From the NCBI GenBank assembly GCA_002386465.1, contig DGIT01000152.1, forward strand, positions 1 to 18,847: 18,847 bases of DNA, written 5' to 3'. How positions within the stretch are numbered: position 1 is the first letter of the stretch; every line of letters begins with the position of its first letter. The position numbers and the translations under genes are program-made. This DNA is from Burkholderiales bacterium UBA4615. GTDB lineage: Bacteria > Pseudomonadota > Gammaproteobacteria > Burkholderiales > Burkholderiaceae_E. Below are positions 8,123 to 15,377 of this stretch, in pieces. The notes under the pieces are model-generated. The model was not told the origin of the DNA, made no database searches, and saw nothing but the letters and a program-made list of their open reading frames with translations.

Positions 8123-8163
8123 CCTTAGCCTTAGCCTTAGCCTTAGCCTTAGCCTTAGCCTTA
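8123..8163. repeat. Hexanucleotide microsatellite (CCTTAG)n
   Basis: Six perfect tandem copies of CCTTAG occupy 8123-8158, with a seventh truncated copy (CCTTA) to 8163 and a CTTAG fragment just upstream at 8117-8121. The array lies between the convergent ABC-F and GST genes and ends 8 bases before the GST stop codon. It is outside both coding regions. Copy number of such repeats can change by replication slippage. Confidence 0.95.
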
Positions 8164-8171
8164 TTCAATCC

Positions 8172-8831
8172 TCAGCCCTTTTTCGCTGCCATCTGCGCGC
8201 GCAGTTCAACATTCGCTTTGCGATCGGCCATCACGCGCTGCACATGCGGGCGCTCGCCCATGCGCTTCAGATAGTCACGTGCGGGCGTGGCCGCCAGCGG
8301 GTCTTCGCCCCAGACCGCCTTGGCAGCACTGGAGATCAGCGGCAAGGACACAATGGCTGCGCAATCGGCCACGGTGAACGCATCGCCCGCGATGAACGGC
8401 GAGAATGTCGCAAGCTTCGAGAAGGCCGACACGTTGCGCTCGAGCTCCTTGCGCGTCGCGTCGATCACCGACTGCTCCACCTTGCCGCCAAAAAAGGCCT
8501 GCGGATACAGGCGGCGCGCCACCAGCTCCAGATGCAGCTCCAGGTACTGCACGAGCTCGCGGACCTTGGCGCGCTGGAAGGGGTCTGCGGGCATCAGCGG
8601 GTGCGCCGGATAACGGTCTTCAATGTATTCCATGATGACCTGCGACTCGCTGATCGGGCCATGCTCGGTGCGCACGAACGGGACCTTGCCCAGCGGGCTG
8701 GCCGCCAGTGTGGCCTCATCCTTGGTCGCCCAGTTGAGCTCTTCCTGAAAGTCCACGCCCTTTTCCAGGAGCGCCAGCTTGACCTTGTTGTAGTAGTTGC
8801 TGACCGCAAAGCCGCACAGCGTGATCGTCAT
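8172..8831 (-). CDS. Glutathione S-transferase family protein
   Basis: This cytosolic GST is 219 aa. The N-terminal thioredoxin-like domain (about 1-78) begins TITLCGFAVSNYYNKVKLAL and includes the cis-proline segment GKVPFV (Pro51) and the ESQ motif (Glu62-Ser63) that binds the glutathione gamma-glutamyl group. The helical C-terminal domain contains the folding box FTVADCAAI (Thr153, Asp156). Ser11 is the likely thiolate-stabilising residue; no Tyr is in the classical position. The substrate cannot be deduced. A good ribosome site (AGGAG, complement of 8839-8843) lies 7 bp before the ATG. It is transcribed divergently from the kinase gene and converges on the ABC-F gene. The long plus-strand open frame across it is an antisense shadow. 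Confidence 0.9.
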   Translation of the reverse strand: MTITLCGFAVSNYYNKVKLALLEKGVDFQEELNWATKDEATLAASPLGKVPFVRTEHGPISESQVIMEYIEDRYPAHPLMPADPFQRAKVRELVQYLELHLELVARRLYPQAFFGGKVEQSVIDATRKELERNVSAFSKLATFSPFIAGDAFTVADCAAIVSLPLISSAAKAVWGEDPLAATPARDYLKRMGERPHVQRVMADRKANVELRAQMAAKKG

Positions 8832-8857
8832 CCTTGTTCTCCTGTTGTCATGTCGGG

Positions 8858-8879
8858 GGGTGATATGAATGGATCACCC
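8858..8879. promoter_or_regulatory. Inverted repeat upstream of the GST gene, possible operator
   Basis: GGGTGAT at 8858-8864 is mirrored by ATCACCC at 8873-8879 with an 8-bp spacer, centred about 38 bp upstream of the GST start codon. The dyad form and position suit a dimeric repressor site or a 5'-UTR hairpin. No regulator gene is adjacent and no convincing -35/-10 pair was seen, so the role is inferred. Confidence 0.3.
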
Positions 8880-8939
8880 ACCCTGGCACATTCTTTTTTT
8901 CATGGCCAGAAAGGATGGGGACCTTCTGTGGCGATGATA

Positions 8940-8965
8940 CAGGCCAGGCACCTTGCATTGGCCTG
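8940..8965. promoter_or_regulatory. Inverted repeat in the divergent GST/kinase intergenic region
   Basis: CAGGCCA at 8940-8946 and TGGCCTG at 8959-8965 form a perfect 7-bp dyad with a 12-bp spacer. It lies roughly in the middle of the 294-bp gap between the divergent GST and kinase genes, where a shared operator could sit. Nothing else in the gap is identifiable except a TACAAT hexamer at 9078-9083 that could be a -10 element for the kinase gene, without a recognisable -35. Confidence 0.3.
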
Positions 8966-9125
8966 AAGCAAATGCCGTACTGAGAGGCCCGACCTGCCCC
9001 ATGCGGCCGGCACATCGCCATGCCGCAGCGATCATTGCCCCCATGACCCGGAACAAAGATCGCCCACATCGCACGGTTACAATCTGCTCCACAAGAAACA
9101 ACAGGCATCATCCTGGAGAGTAAGC

Positions 9126-10196
9126 ATGAGCAGCGAACTGGCCGACCAGAACATCGGCACCACCGCAGTCTCCGACCGGCAAAAATTCGATATCGGTGCG
9201 CTGGAGTCCTGGATGCGCCAGCATGTCGAGGGCTTCGCAGGCCCGCTCACAGTCGAGCAGTTCAAGGGCGGCCAATCCAATCCCACCTTCCGGCTCACCA
9301 CTCCCACGCGACGCTATGTGATGCGCGCCAAGCCGGGGCCCGTGGCCAAACTGTTGCCGTCGGCGCATGCCATCGAGCGCGAATTCAAGGTCCAGCGGGC
9401 ATTGGCGACCACCGATGTGCCGGTTGCCCGGATGTTCGGCCTGTGCGAAGACGAATCCGTCATCGGCCGGGCCTTCTACATCATGGACTGCGTTGATGGC
9501 CGGGTGCTCTGGGAGCAGTCGCTGCCAGGCATGGGCAACGCAGAGCGCGCTGCCATCTATGACGAAATGAACCGCGTCATCGCCGCCTTGCACAAGGTCG
9601 ATGTTGCAGCCGTGGGGCTGTCTGACTTTGGCAAGCCGGGCAATTATTTCGCGCGTCAGATCGGCCGCTGGTCCAAGCAATATCAGCTGTCCCAGACCGA
9701 GACCGTGCCTGAAATGGATCGGCTCATCGAGTGGCTGCCCCAGCATATTCCTGCAGGCGACGAGACCACGATCGTTCATGGCGACTACCGCATGGACAAC
9801 ATGATCTTCCACCCTACCGAGCCGCGCGTGCTGGCCGTACTCGATTGGGAGCTGTGCACACTGGGTCATCCACTCGCCGATTTCTCCTACCACTGCATGA
9901 GCTGGCATATTCCGCCCGAGCAGTTTCGCGGCATTGGCGGGCTGGATCTGGGCCCGCTCGGCATCCCCGACGAAGCCACCTACATTCGCACCTATTGCCA
10001 GCGCACCGGACGCAGCGGCATCGAACACTGGGACTTCTATCTCGCCTACAACGCGTTCCGGTTGGCGGCCATTTTGCAGGGCATCGTGGGACGTGCACTC
10101 GATGGCACCGCGTCGAGCCCGCAGGCGCTCGAGCAAGGCAAGCGGGTGCGCCCGCTCGCCGAGCTCGCCTGGTCATTCGCACGCAAGGTGAGCTGA
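9126..10196 (+). CDS. APH-fold phosphotransferase, ACAD10/11- or LvaA-type hydroxyacyl-CoA kinase candidate
   Basis: The 356-residue protein has an aminoglycoside phosphotransferase/choline kinase fold. The N-lobe contains FKGGQSNPTFRL (glycine-rich, about 47-58) and YVMRAKPG with the presumed ATP-binding Lys. The C-lobe has the Brenner motif HGDYRMDN (His218 to Asn225, catalytic Asp220) and the metal-binding DWELCTLGHPLAD (Asp240). GGQSNPT, YVMR.KP and DWEL.TLG are hallmarks of the subgroup related to the kinase half of ACAD10/ACAD11 and to LvaA, which phosphorylates 4-hydroxyacyl-CoAs, not to antibiotic kinases. A clear ribosome site (TGGAGAG) precedes the ATG. An acyl-CoA dehydrogenase follows 123 bp downstream on the same strand, which strongly supports an acyl-CoA role. 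The true substrate is unknown. Confidence 0.85.
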   Translation: MSSELADQNIGTTAVSDRQKFDIGALESWMRQHVEGFAGPLTVEQFKGGQSNPTFRLTTPTRRYVMRAKPGPVAKLLPSAHAIEREFKVQRALATTDVPVARMFGLCEDESVIGRAFYIMDCVDGRVLWEQSLPGMGNAERAAIYDEMNRVIAALHKVDVAAVGLSDFGKPGNYFARQIGRWSKQYQLSQTETVPEMDRLIEWLPQHIPAGDETTIVHGDYRMDNMIFHPTEPRVLAVLDWELCTLGHPLADFSYHCMSWHIPPEQFRGIGGLDLGPLGIPDEATYIRTYCQRTGRSGIEHWDFYLAYNAFRLAAILQGIVGRALDGTASSPQALEQGKRVRPLAELAWSFARKVS

Positions 10197-10283
10197 GTCG
10201 GCCTGCGCGCCATCACCGAATCAGCCGCGCACGAAGCGCCTGCCACCCGCCTCAACGCTTTATTTTTCGCCTTCCACCGCTTT

Positions 10284-10306
10284 ACACGACGACACGACGA
10301 CACGAC
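10284..10306. repeat. 8-bp tandem repeat ACACGACG before the dehydrogenase ribosome site
   Basis: Two exact copies of ACACGACG (10284-10291, 10292-10299) and a third lacking its last base (10300-10306) sit directly upstream of the AAAGGAG ribosome site (10307-10313) of the acyl-CoA dehydrogenase gene. The rest of the 123-bp kinase/dehydrogenase gap shows no recognisable element. Confidence 0.85.
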
Positions 10307-10319
10307 AAAGGAGCAGCAC

Positions 10320-11588
10320 ATGGACTTCGAGTACACCCCCAAGGTCAAGGAAATGCGGGCGCGACTGCTCGCCTTCATGGACCAGCACATCTATCCGAAC
10401 GAAGAGCGCTTTCATCATGAAGTCGAGGCCAATCGCGCGGCAGGCAATGCCTGGATTCCCACCAAGGTCGTGGAGGAACTCAAACCCAAGGCCCGGGCTG
10501 CAGGTCTGTGGAACCTCTTTCTGCCGTTCTCGGAGCGCGTGCCCGAGGGGCTGAGCAACCTGGAATACGCGCCTCTGTGCGAGATCATGGGCCGCGTGCA
10601 CTTTGCTGCCGAAGTGTTCAACTGCTCGGCGCCTGACACCGGAAACATGGAGACCTTCGAGCGCTATGCCTCGGAGGAGCTCAAGCGCCAGTGGCTTGAC
10701 CCGCTGCTGCGCGGCGAGATCCGCAGCGCCTTCCTGATGACTGAGCCTGCCGTGGCCTCGTCTGACGCCACCAATGTGCAACTGCGCATCGACCGCGACG
10801 GTGACCATTACGTGCTCAACGGGCGCAAGTGGTGGAGTTCAGGTGTGGGCGACCCGCGCTGCAAAGTCATGATCGTGATGGGCAAGACCAACCCTGATGC
10901 CGGCCGCCATGAACAGCAATCCATGGTGATCGTGCCGCGCGACACCCCCGGCTTCAAGGTCGAGCGTGCGCTGTCTGTGTTCGGCTACGACGATGCCCCG
11001 CACGGCCACATGGAAGTCACGCTGACCAACGTGCGCGTGCCTGTCACCAACATTCTGCTCGGCGAAGGCCGTGGCTTTGAAATTGCCCAGGGCCGCCTCG
11101 GGCCGGGCCGAATCCATCACTGCATGCGCTCGATCGGTGCCGCCGAGCGTGCGCTCGAATACATGTGCAAGCGCCTGTCCTCGCGTGTCGCGTTCGGCAA
11201 GCCGCTGGCAGCCCAGTCGGTCTGGCATGAGCGCATTGCCGAGTCGCGCTGCATGATCGATCAGGCCCGCCTCATGACGCTGAAAGCTGCACACATGATG
11301 GACACCGTGGGCAACAAGATCGCCAAGGCCGAGATCGCCATGATCAAGGTGATTGCCCCCAACATGGCCTGCCAGATCATCGACTGGGCCATGCAGGCGC
11401 ATGGTGGTGCCGGCATTTCTCAGGTTACGCCGCTGGCCTACATGTACGCCCACCAGCGCACCCTGCGCTTTGCCGATGGCCCGGATGAGGTCCATCGCAA
11501 TGCCATCGCCAAGATCGAACTGGCCCGCCATCTGCCCATCCCGGGTGCGGTGGATCAGGTCCAGATGCCGATCACCCGCGGTTCCTGA
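10320..11588 (+). CDS. Acyl-CoA dehydrogenase, ACAD11/LvaC-like
   Basis: This FAD-dependent acyl-CoA dehydrogenase is 422 aa. It has an N-terminal helical domain (about 1-135), the flavin-contacting FLMTEPAVASSDATN (from Phe138), the middle beta-domain with VLNGRKWWSSG, and a C-terminal helical bundle with RVAFGKPLAAQSVWHERIAES (split) and MQAHGGAG. Near the end, RFADGPDEVHR places Asp386 where short/medium-chain enzymes carry the catalytic Glu of their EGT motif; ADGPDEVH is typical of the ACAD10/11 branch. The ribosome site AAAGGAG lies 6 bp from the ATG. With the upstream kinase it forms a two-gene unit resembling the fused kinase-dehydrogenase ACAD11, suggesting it processes a phosphorylated hydroxyacyl-CoA to an enoyl-CoA. 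Ordinary fatty acyl-CoA oxidation remains possible. Confidence 0.9.
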   Translation: MDFEYTPKVKEMRARLLAFMDQHIYPNEERFHHEVEANRAAGNAWIPTKVVEELKPKARAAGLWNLFLPFSERVPEGLSNLEYAPLCEIMGRVHFAAEVFNCSAPDTGNMETFERYASEELKRQWLDPLLRGEIRSAFLMTEPAVASSDATNVQLRIDRDGDHYVLNGRKWWSSGVGDPRCKVMIVMGKTNPDAGRHEQQSMVIVPRDTPGFKVERALSVFGYDDAPHGHMEVTLTNVRVPVTNILLGEGRGFEIAQGRLGPGRIHHCMRSIGAAERALEYMCKRLSSRVAFGKPLAAQSVWHERIAESRCMIDQARLMTLKAAHMMDTVGNKIAKAEIAMIKVIAPNMACQIIDWAMQAHGGAGISQVTPLAYMYAHQRTLRFADGPDEVHRNAIAKIELARHLPIPGAVDQVQMPITRGS

Positions 11589-11603
11589 GCCGGTCAGGTT
11601 GTG

Positions 11604-11644
11604 CGCTGTCAGCACGGTCCGATCGTCGGGCCTTGCTGACGGCG
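11604..11644. terminator. Long stem-loop between convergent genes
   Basis: Bases 11604-11622 pair with 11626-11644 around a TCG loop, giving 18 base pairs (two of them G-T) with a single C/T mismatch at 11615/11633. It starts 15 bp after the dehydrogenase stop and lies 67 bp from the convergent DUF1178 stop. There is no T-run on either side. A bidirectional transcript-end structure is the likeliest role; a dispersed palindromic repeat is the alternative. Confidence 0.5.
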
Positions 11645-11710
11645 GGCACCCGCCAACACCTCGGCACAGGGCCCGTCTCAGCCTGGCCGCCGCCGAGGCT
11701 ACGCACGGTT

Positions 11711-12202
11711 TTACTGAAGCGGCTCTTTGAGCAGCGCGGGCATCGGAAAGGCCATCACGTCGATGCCCTCATCGGCCAGTTCACGGGCCTGCTCGGCGGT
11801 GGCCACACCCCGAATGCCGCGCTCCGGGGCCTCGTTGTAATGGATGCGGCGCGCCTCATCGGCAAACCGCTCGCCCACATCTTCGGTGTTGCTGGCAATC
11901 TCGCGGGCCATTTTCATGATGAGCGCCTGCATCGCCATCGCCTCAGCACTGGGAGGTTTGGCAGGGGCTTGTCCCGATGCGGGCGCCGCGGCCGCGGTCG
12001 GTGCAAGTGCGCGTGGCGCTACAGGCTCACTGGCCTGCGACAGATTCAGCCTGGGCGCAGACAGCAGTTTGCGTACGGCGCGGCTGCTGCATACCGGACA
12101 TTCGAGCAGGCCGCGCGCAAGCTGCGTATCGTAGTCATCGGCAGACGCGAACCATCCTTCGAAGGTATGGTCGTGTTCGCAGGCAAGATTGAAGACTTTC
12201 AT
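11711..12202 (-). CDS. DUF1178 family protein
   Basis: The product is 163 aa from the ATG at 12202, which gives the conserved family N-terminus KVFNLACEHDHTFEGWF; an ATG 8 codons upstream (12226) adds residues not seen in the family. Cys8, His12, Cys35 and Cys38 (LLECPVCSS) look like a small zinc-binding knuckle. An Ala/Pro-rich variable linker (about 60-90) separates it from a helical C-terminal part containing MAREIASNTEDVGERFADEAR and GIRGVATAEQARELADEGI (split), ending in the acidic/hydrophobic tail FPMPALL. The family has no established function, and the neighbours (divergent mnmH 68 bp away, convergent dehydrogenase) do not suggest one. Confidence 0.88.
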   Translation of the reverse strand: MKVFNLACEHDHTFEGWFASADDYDTQLARGLLECPVCSSRAVRKLLSAPRLNLSQASEPVAPRALAPTAAAAPASGQAPAKPPSAEAMAMQALIMKMAREIASNTEDVGERFADEARRIHYNEAPERGIRGVATAEQARELADEGIDVMAFPMPALLKEPLQ

Positions 12203-12270
12203 CGGGTGACGGCCATCATGAGGCAAGTGTACGGCAGCTGCGGATCAGGCGCGCAAGTGGTGTGCTCGGC

Positions 12271-13350
12271 ATGAGGGAACCCATTGTCCTGAGCGCTTCA
12301 GAGGTGGTGGCGCGGCTGGACGATTTCAATGCGATCCTCGATGCCCGCAGTCCTTCGGAATATGCGCTCGACCATCTGCCAGGCGCCAGCAGCGCTCCGG
12401 TCCTGGACGATGCACAGCGGGCTGAAGTGGGCACCGTCAACGCCGAGCAAGGGGCGTTCGAAGCCAAGCGGCTGGGCGCAGGCCTGGTTGCACAGAACAT
12501 CGGCCAGCTGATTGCCAACCGCTTTGCGCACCACGGCCGGGACTGGAAGCCGCTGGTCTACTGCTGGCGTGGCGGTCAGCGATCGGGGTCGCTTGCCACG
12601 GTCATGGCCCGCATTGGCTGGCACACCAGCGTGATGGAAGGCGGCTACCGCGCCTTTCGCCGACACGTCATCGAAGATCTGTCGCAACGCGCACCCGCCA
12701 TTGCATGGATGGTGGTTGCCGGACGTACCGGAAGCGCCAAGAGCCGCTTGCTGCAGGCGCTTGCTCAAGCCGGCGAACAGGTACTCGATCTGGAGGACCT
12801 GGCCCGGCATCGGGGCTCGGTGCTGGGCGCATGGCCTGGTGATCCGCAGCCCGCGCAAAAGCACTTCGAAACCTGCGTGTGGGATGCGCTGCGCCGCTTC
12901 GATCTGCGCCGCCCGGTGTTCGTCGAATCAGAGAGCCGCAAGATCGGCCAGTGCCAGGTACCCGAGCCGCTCATTCATGCCATGCGTGCGTCAACTGTCG
13001 TCGTCATCGAAGCCGACGTGGCTGTGCGCAGTCGCTTTTTGCTAGACGAATACGCACATTTTCGCAGTGACCCTCCCGGGTTATCGCGCATGCTCGACAA
13101 GCTCATCGCGCTGCATGGCGCCGAGCGCGTGGCGCAGTGGCGCAGCCTGATCGAGGCAGACCAGTGGGACGTGCTGGTAGAGCGGCTGCTGCGTGAGCAC
13201 TACGACCCGAGCTACGACCGTTCAATGCATCGCAACTTCACTCGCCTGGAGCAGGCCACAACAGTGACGCTCCTGGATGCCGACGCACAGGGCATCGCTC
13301 AGGCAGTGCAATCCCTCAGAGCACTGGCGGCCGCACAGACCACAGCCTGA
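12271..13350 (+). CDS. mnmH: tRNA 2-selenouridine synthase (MnmH/SelU)
   Basis: MnmH uses selenophosphate to replace sulfur with selenium at the wobble 2-thiouridine of tRNA-Lys, -Glu and -Gln, through a geranylated intermediate. The N-terminal rhodanese domain (about 1-130) carries the active-site loop VYCWRGGQRSGSL, with catalytic Cys98 matching Cys97 of the E. coli protein. The C-terminal P-loop domain starts at AGRTGSAKS (Lys157) and contains LEDLARHRGSVLG and FVESESRKIG. At 359 aa it has family length. I chose ATG 12271; a GTG at 12262 would add three residues, and neither has a good ribosome site. Its selenophosphate donor gene selD is not in the window, although it often lies nearby. 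It is divergent from DUF1178 and converges on ppiD with a 24-bp gap. Confidence 0.93.
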   Translation: MREPIVLSASEVVARLDDFNAILDARSPSEYALDHLPGASSAPVLDDAQRAEVGTVNAEQGAFEAKRLGAGLVAQNIGQLIANRFAHHGRDWKPLVYCWRGGQRSGSLATVMARIGWHTSVMEGGYRAFRRHVIEDLSQRAPAIAWMVVAGRTGSAKSRLLQALAQAGEQVLDLEDLARHRGSVLGAWPGDPQPAQKHFETCVWDALRRFDLRRPVFVESESRKIGQCQVPEPLIHAMRASTVVVIEADVAVRSRFLLDEYAHFRSDPPGLSRMLDKLIALHGAERVAQWRSLIEADQWDVLVERLLREHYDPSYDRSMHRNFTRLEQATTVTLLDADAQGIAQAVQSLRALAAAQTTA

Positions 13351-13374
13351 GCGGCTCGCGGCCCCAACCTACGG

Positions 13375-15276
13375 TCAAGGCGCGTCGGTCTTGCGTATCA
13401 GACGCTCAGGATGGCGCACGATCTCGGTACGGGCTTTCACCGCGTCCATGAAGCTCGCCACGTCCTGCTGGGCCAGCAGCCGCGTGCCTTGCTCATCAAT
13501 CGCGGGCGCGCGCTTGGCCACGGTCTCGGCAGCCGGCGCCTCGACCTTCAGCAGTTGGGCGATCAGGTAGCCCTCGTTGCCCAGTTCCACACCCGTCACG
13601 CCTGGCAGGGTCTGGGCTGGCAGCTTGAAGATGGCCTGCAGGGCCGCTGGCGCCAGGCCGCCCGGGTCTGAGCGATTGACCCGCTTGGTTGTGCCGAAGC
13701 CGGTGAGATCGCCCTTGCCCGCTTTCAACTCGGCCAGCCGGGCTTCACCTGCCTGCCGGGCAAGCTTGAATGATTCCTGAGCAATCACTGCATCCTTCAC
13801 CTGCGGCACGACATCGGCCAGCGGCTTGCGGCGCGCCGGCTGGAAGTCGACCACCCGTGCAGCAGCCAGCTGACCCGGAGCAATTTCAATCGCTTCGGTG
13901 TTGCGCTTGTTGCGCGCCACATCGCTGCCGAACACTGCGCCGAGCAATCGGGCACTGCCCAGCGCGCTGCCACGCGGAGCATTGGGCGCAGGTTGGCGCG
14001 TGATGCCGTCCGCGGTCTGAATGGTCAGGCCATATTTTTCGGCCACCGGCTTGAGCGAATCGGATTGCTCGTAGACCGTATTGGTGAAATTCTCGGCCGC
14101 TTCCGCGTATTTCTGACCGGCCTGCTGCATGCGCACATCCCGTTCAATATCGGCTCGCACCGCTTCAAACGGCTTTTCACCGCCCGGCTTCACCTCGGTG
14201 AGCAGGATGATGTGCTGGCCAAACTCGGATTCAACCGGCCCTTTCAACTCACCCTTTTGCATGCCGAACACCGCATCGGCAAAAGGCTTGACCATCATGG
14301 CGCGGCTGAAGAACCCCAGATCGCCGTCTTGTGCCGCCGACCCTGGATCATCCGACGCGCTGCGCGCCAGGCTCTTGAACTGCGAGGGATCGGCTTTGAG
14401 CTTGGCCATGAGCTGCTCGGCCTTGGCACGGGCATCGGGCCCTGCCTTGACGAGGATGTGGCTTGCACGGCGCTCCTCGGGCGACCCAAAGCGCGCCTTG
14501 TTCTGCTCGTAATAAGCCTTGAGGTCCTCGGCGCCAACAGTCACCTGCGAAGCCAGCGCCTCACGCGACAAGACCACGTATTCGATCCTGGCTGACTCCG
14601 GAATCTCGAAGGCCGTTGGGTTGGCGTCGTAATAGGCCTTCAAGGCGGCCTCATCAGGATTGACCTTGGTCCGGTAGTCGGCTGCGGGGAACGCCAGCAC
14701 CCTGACCTCGCGGGACTCATCCTGCAGTGCGGCCAGACGATCACGCAAGGCACGCGGCAGGATGGCCGAGCTCTGAACCGCTTCGGGCATCAACTGCATC
14801 GACAACTCACCGCGCAAGCGCGCCTCGAATGCAGCCGGAGTCAGATTTTGGGCAGAGAGCAGTGCCTTGTAGCGCGCTTCATCGAAGGACCCGTCCGGAC
14901 GGGTCAGTCCGGGAATCGACAACACCGTCTGGCGCAATCGATCATCGGTAACCGCCACCTGGCGGGCTGCGGCCTGCGCAGCCATCGCTCGCTGCGAAAT
15001 CAGACCTTCCAGCAGCTCCGTGCGCGCAGCAGGCGTATCGAGCATGGCCGGATCCACCGCATCGCCCAGCATTTGACGCATCTGCGCAAGCCGCTCGCGC
15101 TGGGCCTGGTCGAAGTCCTGTTGGGTGATCGGTCGGCCAGCGACCGAGCCTACGCCCGCATCTGGCGACATCATTCCCTGGTAGCCCGACAGCCCGAAAA
15201 ACACGAAGGCCGGCAAAATCAGCAGCAGCAGCACAAATTGCAGCAAGCGCTGATGCTTGCGGATGACGTCGAACAT
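13375..15276 (-). CDS. ppiD: Peptidyl-prolyl cis-trans isomerase/periplasmic chaperone PpiD
   Basis: PpiD is an inner-membrane-anchored periplasmic chaperone near the Sec translocon that helps fold exported and outer-membrane proteins. The 633-residue product begins MFDVIRKHQRLLQ with a single transmembrane helix at about 11-29 (LLQFVLLLLILPAFVFFGL) and no cleavage site. A SurA-like N-domain (about 40-265) is followed by a parvulin domain (about 266-366) containing RRASHILVK (His273), GDLGFFSR and FGQHIILL, and then a C-terminal chaperone domain. Length and layout are typical. AGGGA lies about 8 bp upstream of the ATG. It follows tRNA-Asp on the same strand, an arrangement I recall in other Burkholderiales, but the intervening terminator implies separate transcription. 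Confidence 0.95.
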   Translation of the reverse strand: MFDVIRKHQRLLQFVLLLLILPAFVFFGLSGYQGMMSPDAGVGSVAGRPITQQDFDQAQRERLAQMRQMLGDAVDPAMLDTPAARTELLEGLISQRAMAAQAAARQVAVTDDRLRQTVLSIPGLTRPDGSFDEARYKALLSAQNLTPAAFEARLRGELSMQLMPEAVQSSAILPRALRDRLAALQDESREVRVLAFPAADYRTKVNPDEAALKAYYDANPTAFEIPESARIEYVVLSREALASQVTVGAEDLKAYYEQNKARFGSPEERRASHILVKAGPDARAKAEQLMAKLKADPSQFKSLARSASDDPGSAAQDGDLGFFSRAMMVKPFADAVFGMQKGELKGPVESEFGQHIILLTEVKPGGEKPFEAVRADIERDVRMQQAGQKYAEAAENFTNTVYEQSDSLKPVAEKYGLTIQTADGITRQPAPNAPRGSALGSARLLGAVFGSDVARNKRNTEAIEIAPGQLAAARVVDFQPARRKPLADVVPQVKDAVIAQESFKLARQAGEARLAELKAGKGDLTGFGTTKRVNRSDPGGLAPAALQAIFKLPAQTLPGVTGVELGNEGYLIAQLLKVEAPAAETVAKRAPAIDEQGTRLLAQQDVASFMDAVKARTEIVRHPERLIRKTDAP

Positions 15277-15332
15277 GGCTCAGTTCCCTGTGGTGCGGCG
15301 ACCCGTGCCACACGGATCAGTCAAGCCTAAGC

Positions 15333-15360
15333 AAAAAGGGGCGAACTCACGTTCGCCCCT
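15333..15360 (-). terminator. Intrinsic terminator after tRNA-Asp
   Basis: On the minus strand AGGGGCGAAC pairs with GTTCGCCCCT (15360-15337) around a GTGA loop, followed by a run of T residues (A-run at 15333-15337 on the plus strand). The 10-bp stem, short loop and T-tract are classical. It sits 17 bp beyond the tRNA 3' end and upstream of ppiD, so it should end the tRNA transcript. Confidence 0.88.
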
Positions 15361-15377
15361 GCTTTGCGTCATCGGTT

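Noticed and set aside
8123..8163. CRISPR or telomere-like array
   Set aside because: Units are 6 bp without spacers, and the unit TTAGCC differs from known telomere repeats such as TTAGGC.
8064..8966. 300-codon plus-strand open frame spanning the CCTTAG array
   Set aside because: It is the antisense shadow of the GST gene; the repeat merely reads as Leu-Ser and no ribosome site or homology is seen.
9126..10196. Aminoglycoside-resistance kinase
   Set aside because: Although the fold is shared, subgroup motifs and the adjacent acyl-CoA dehydrogenase point to acyl-CoA metabolism.
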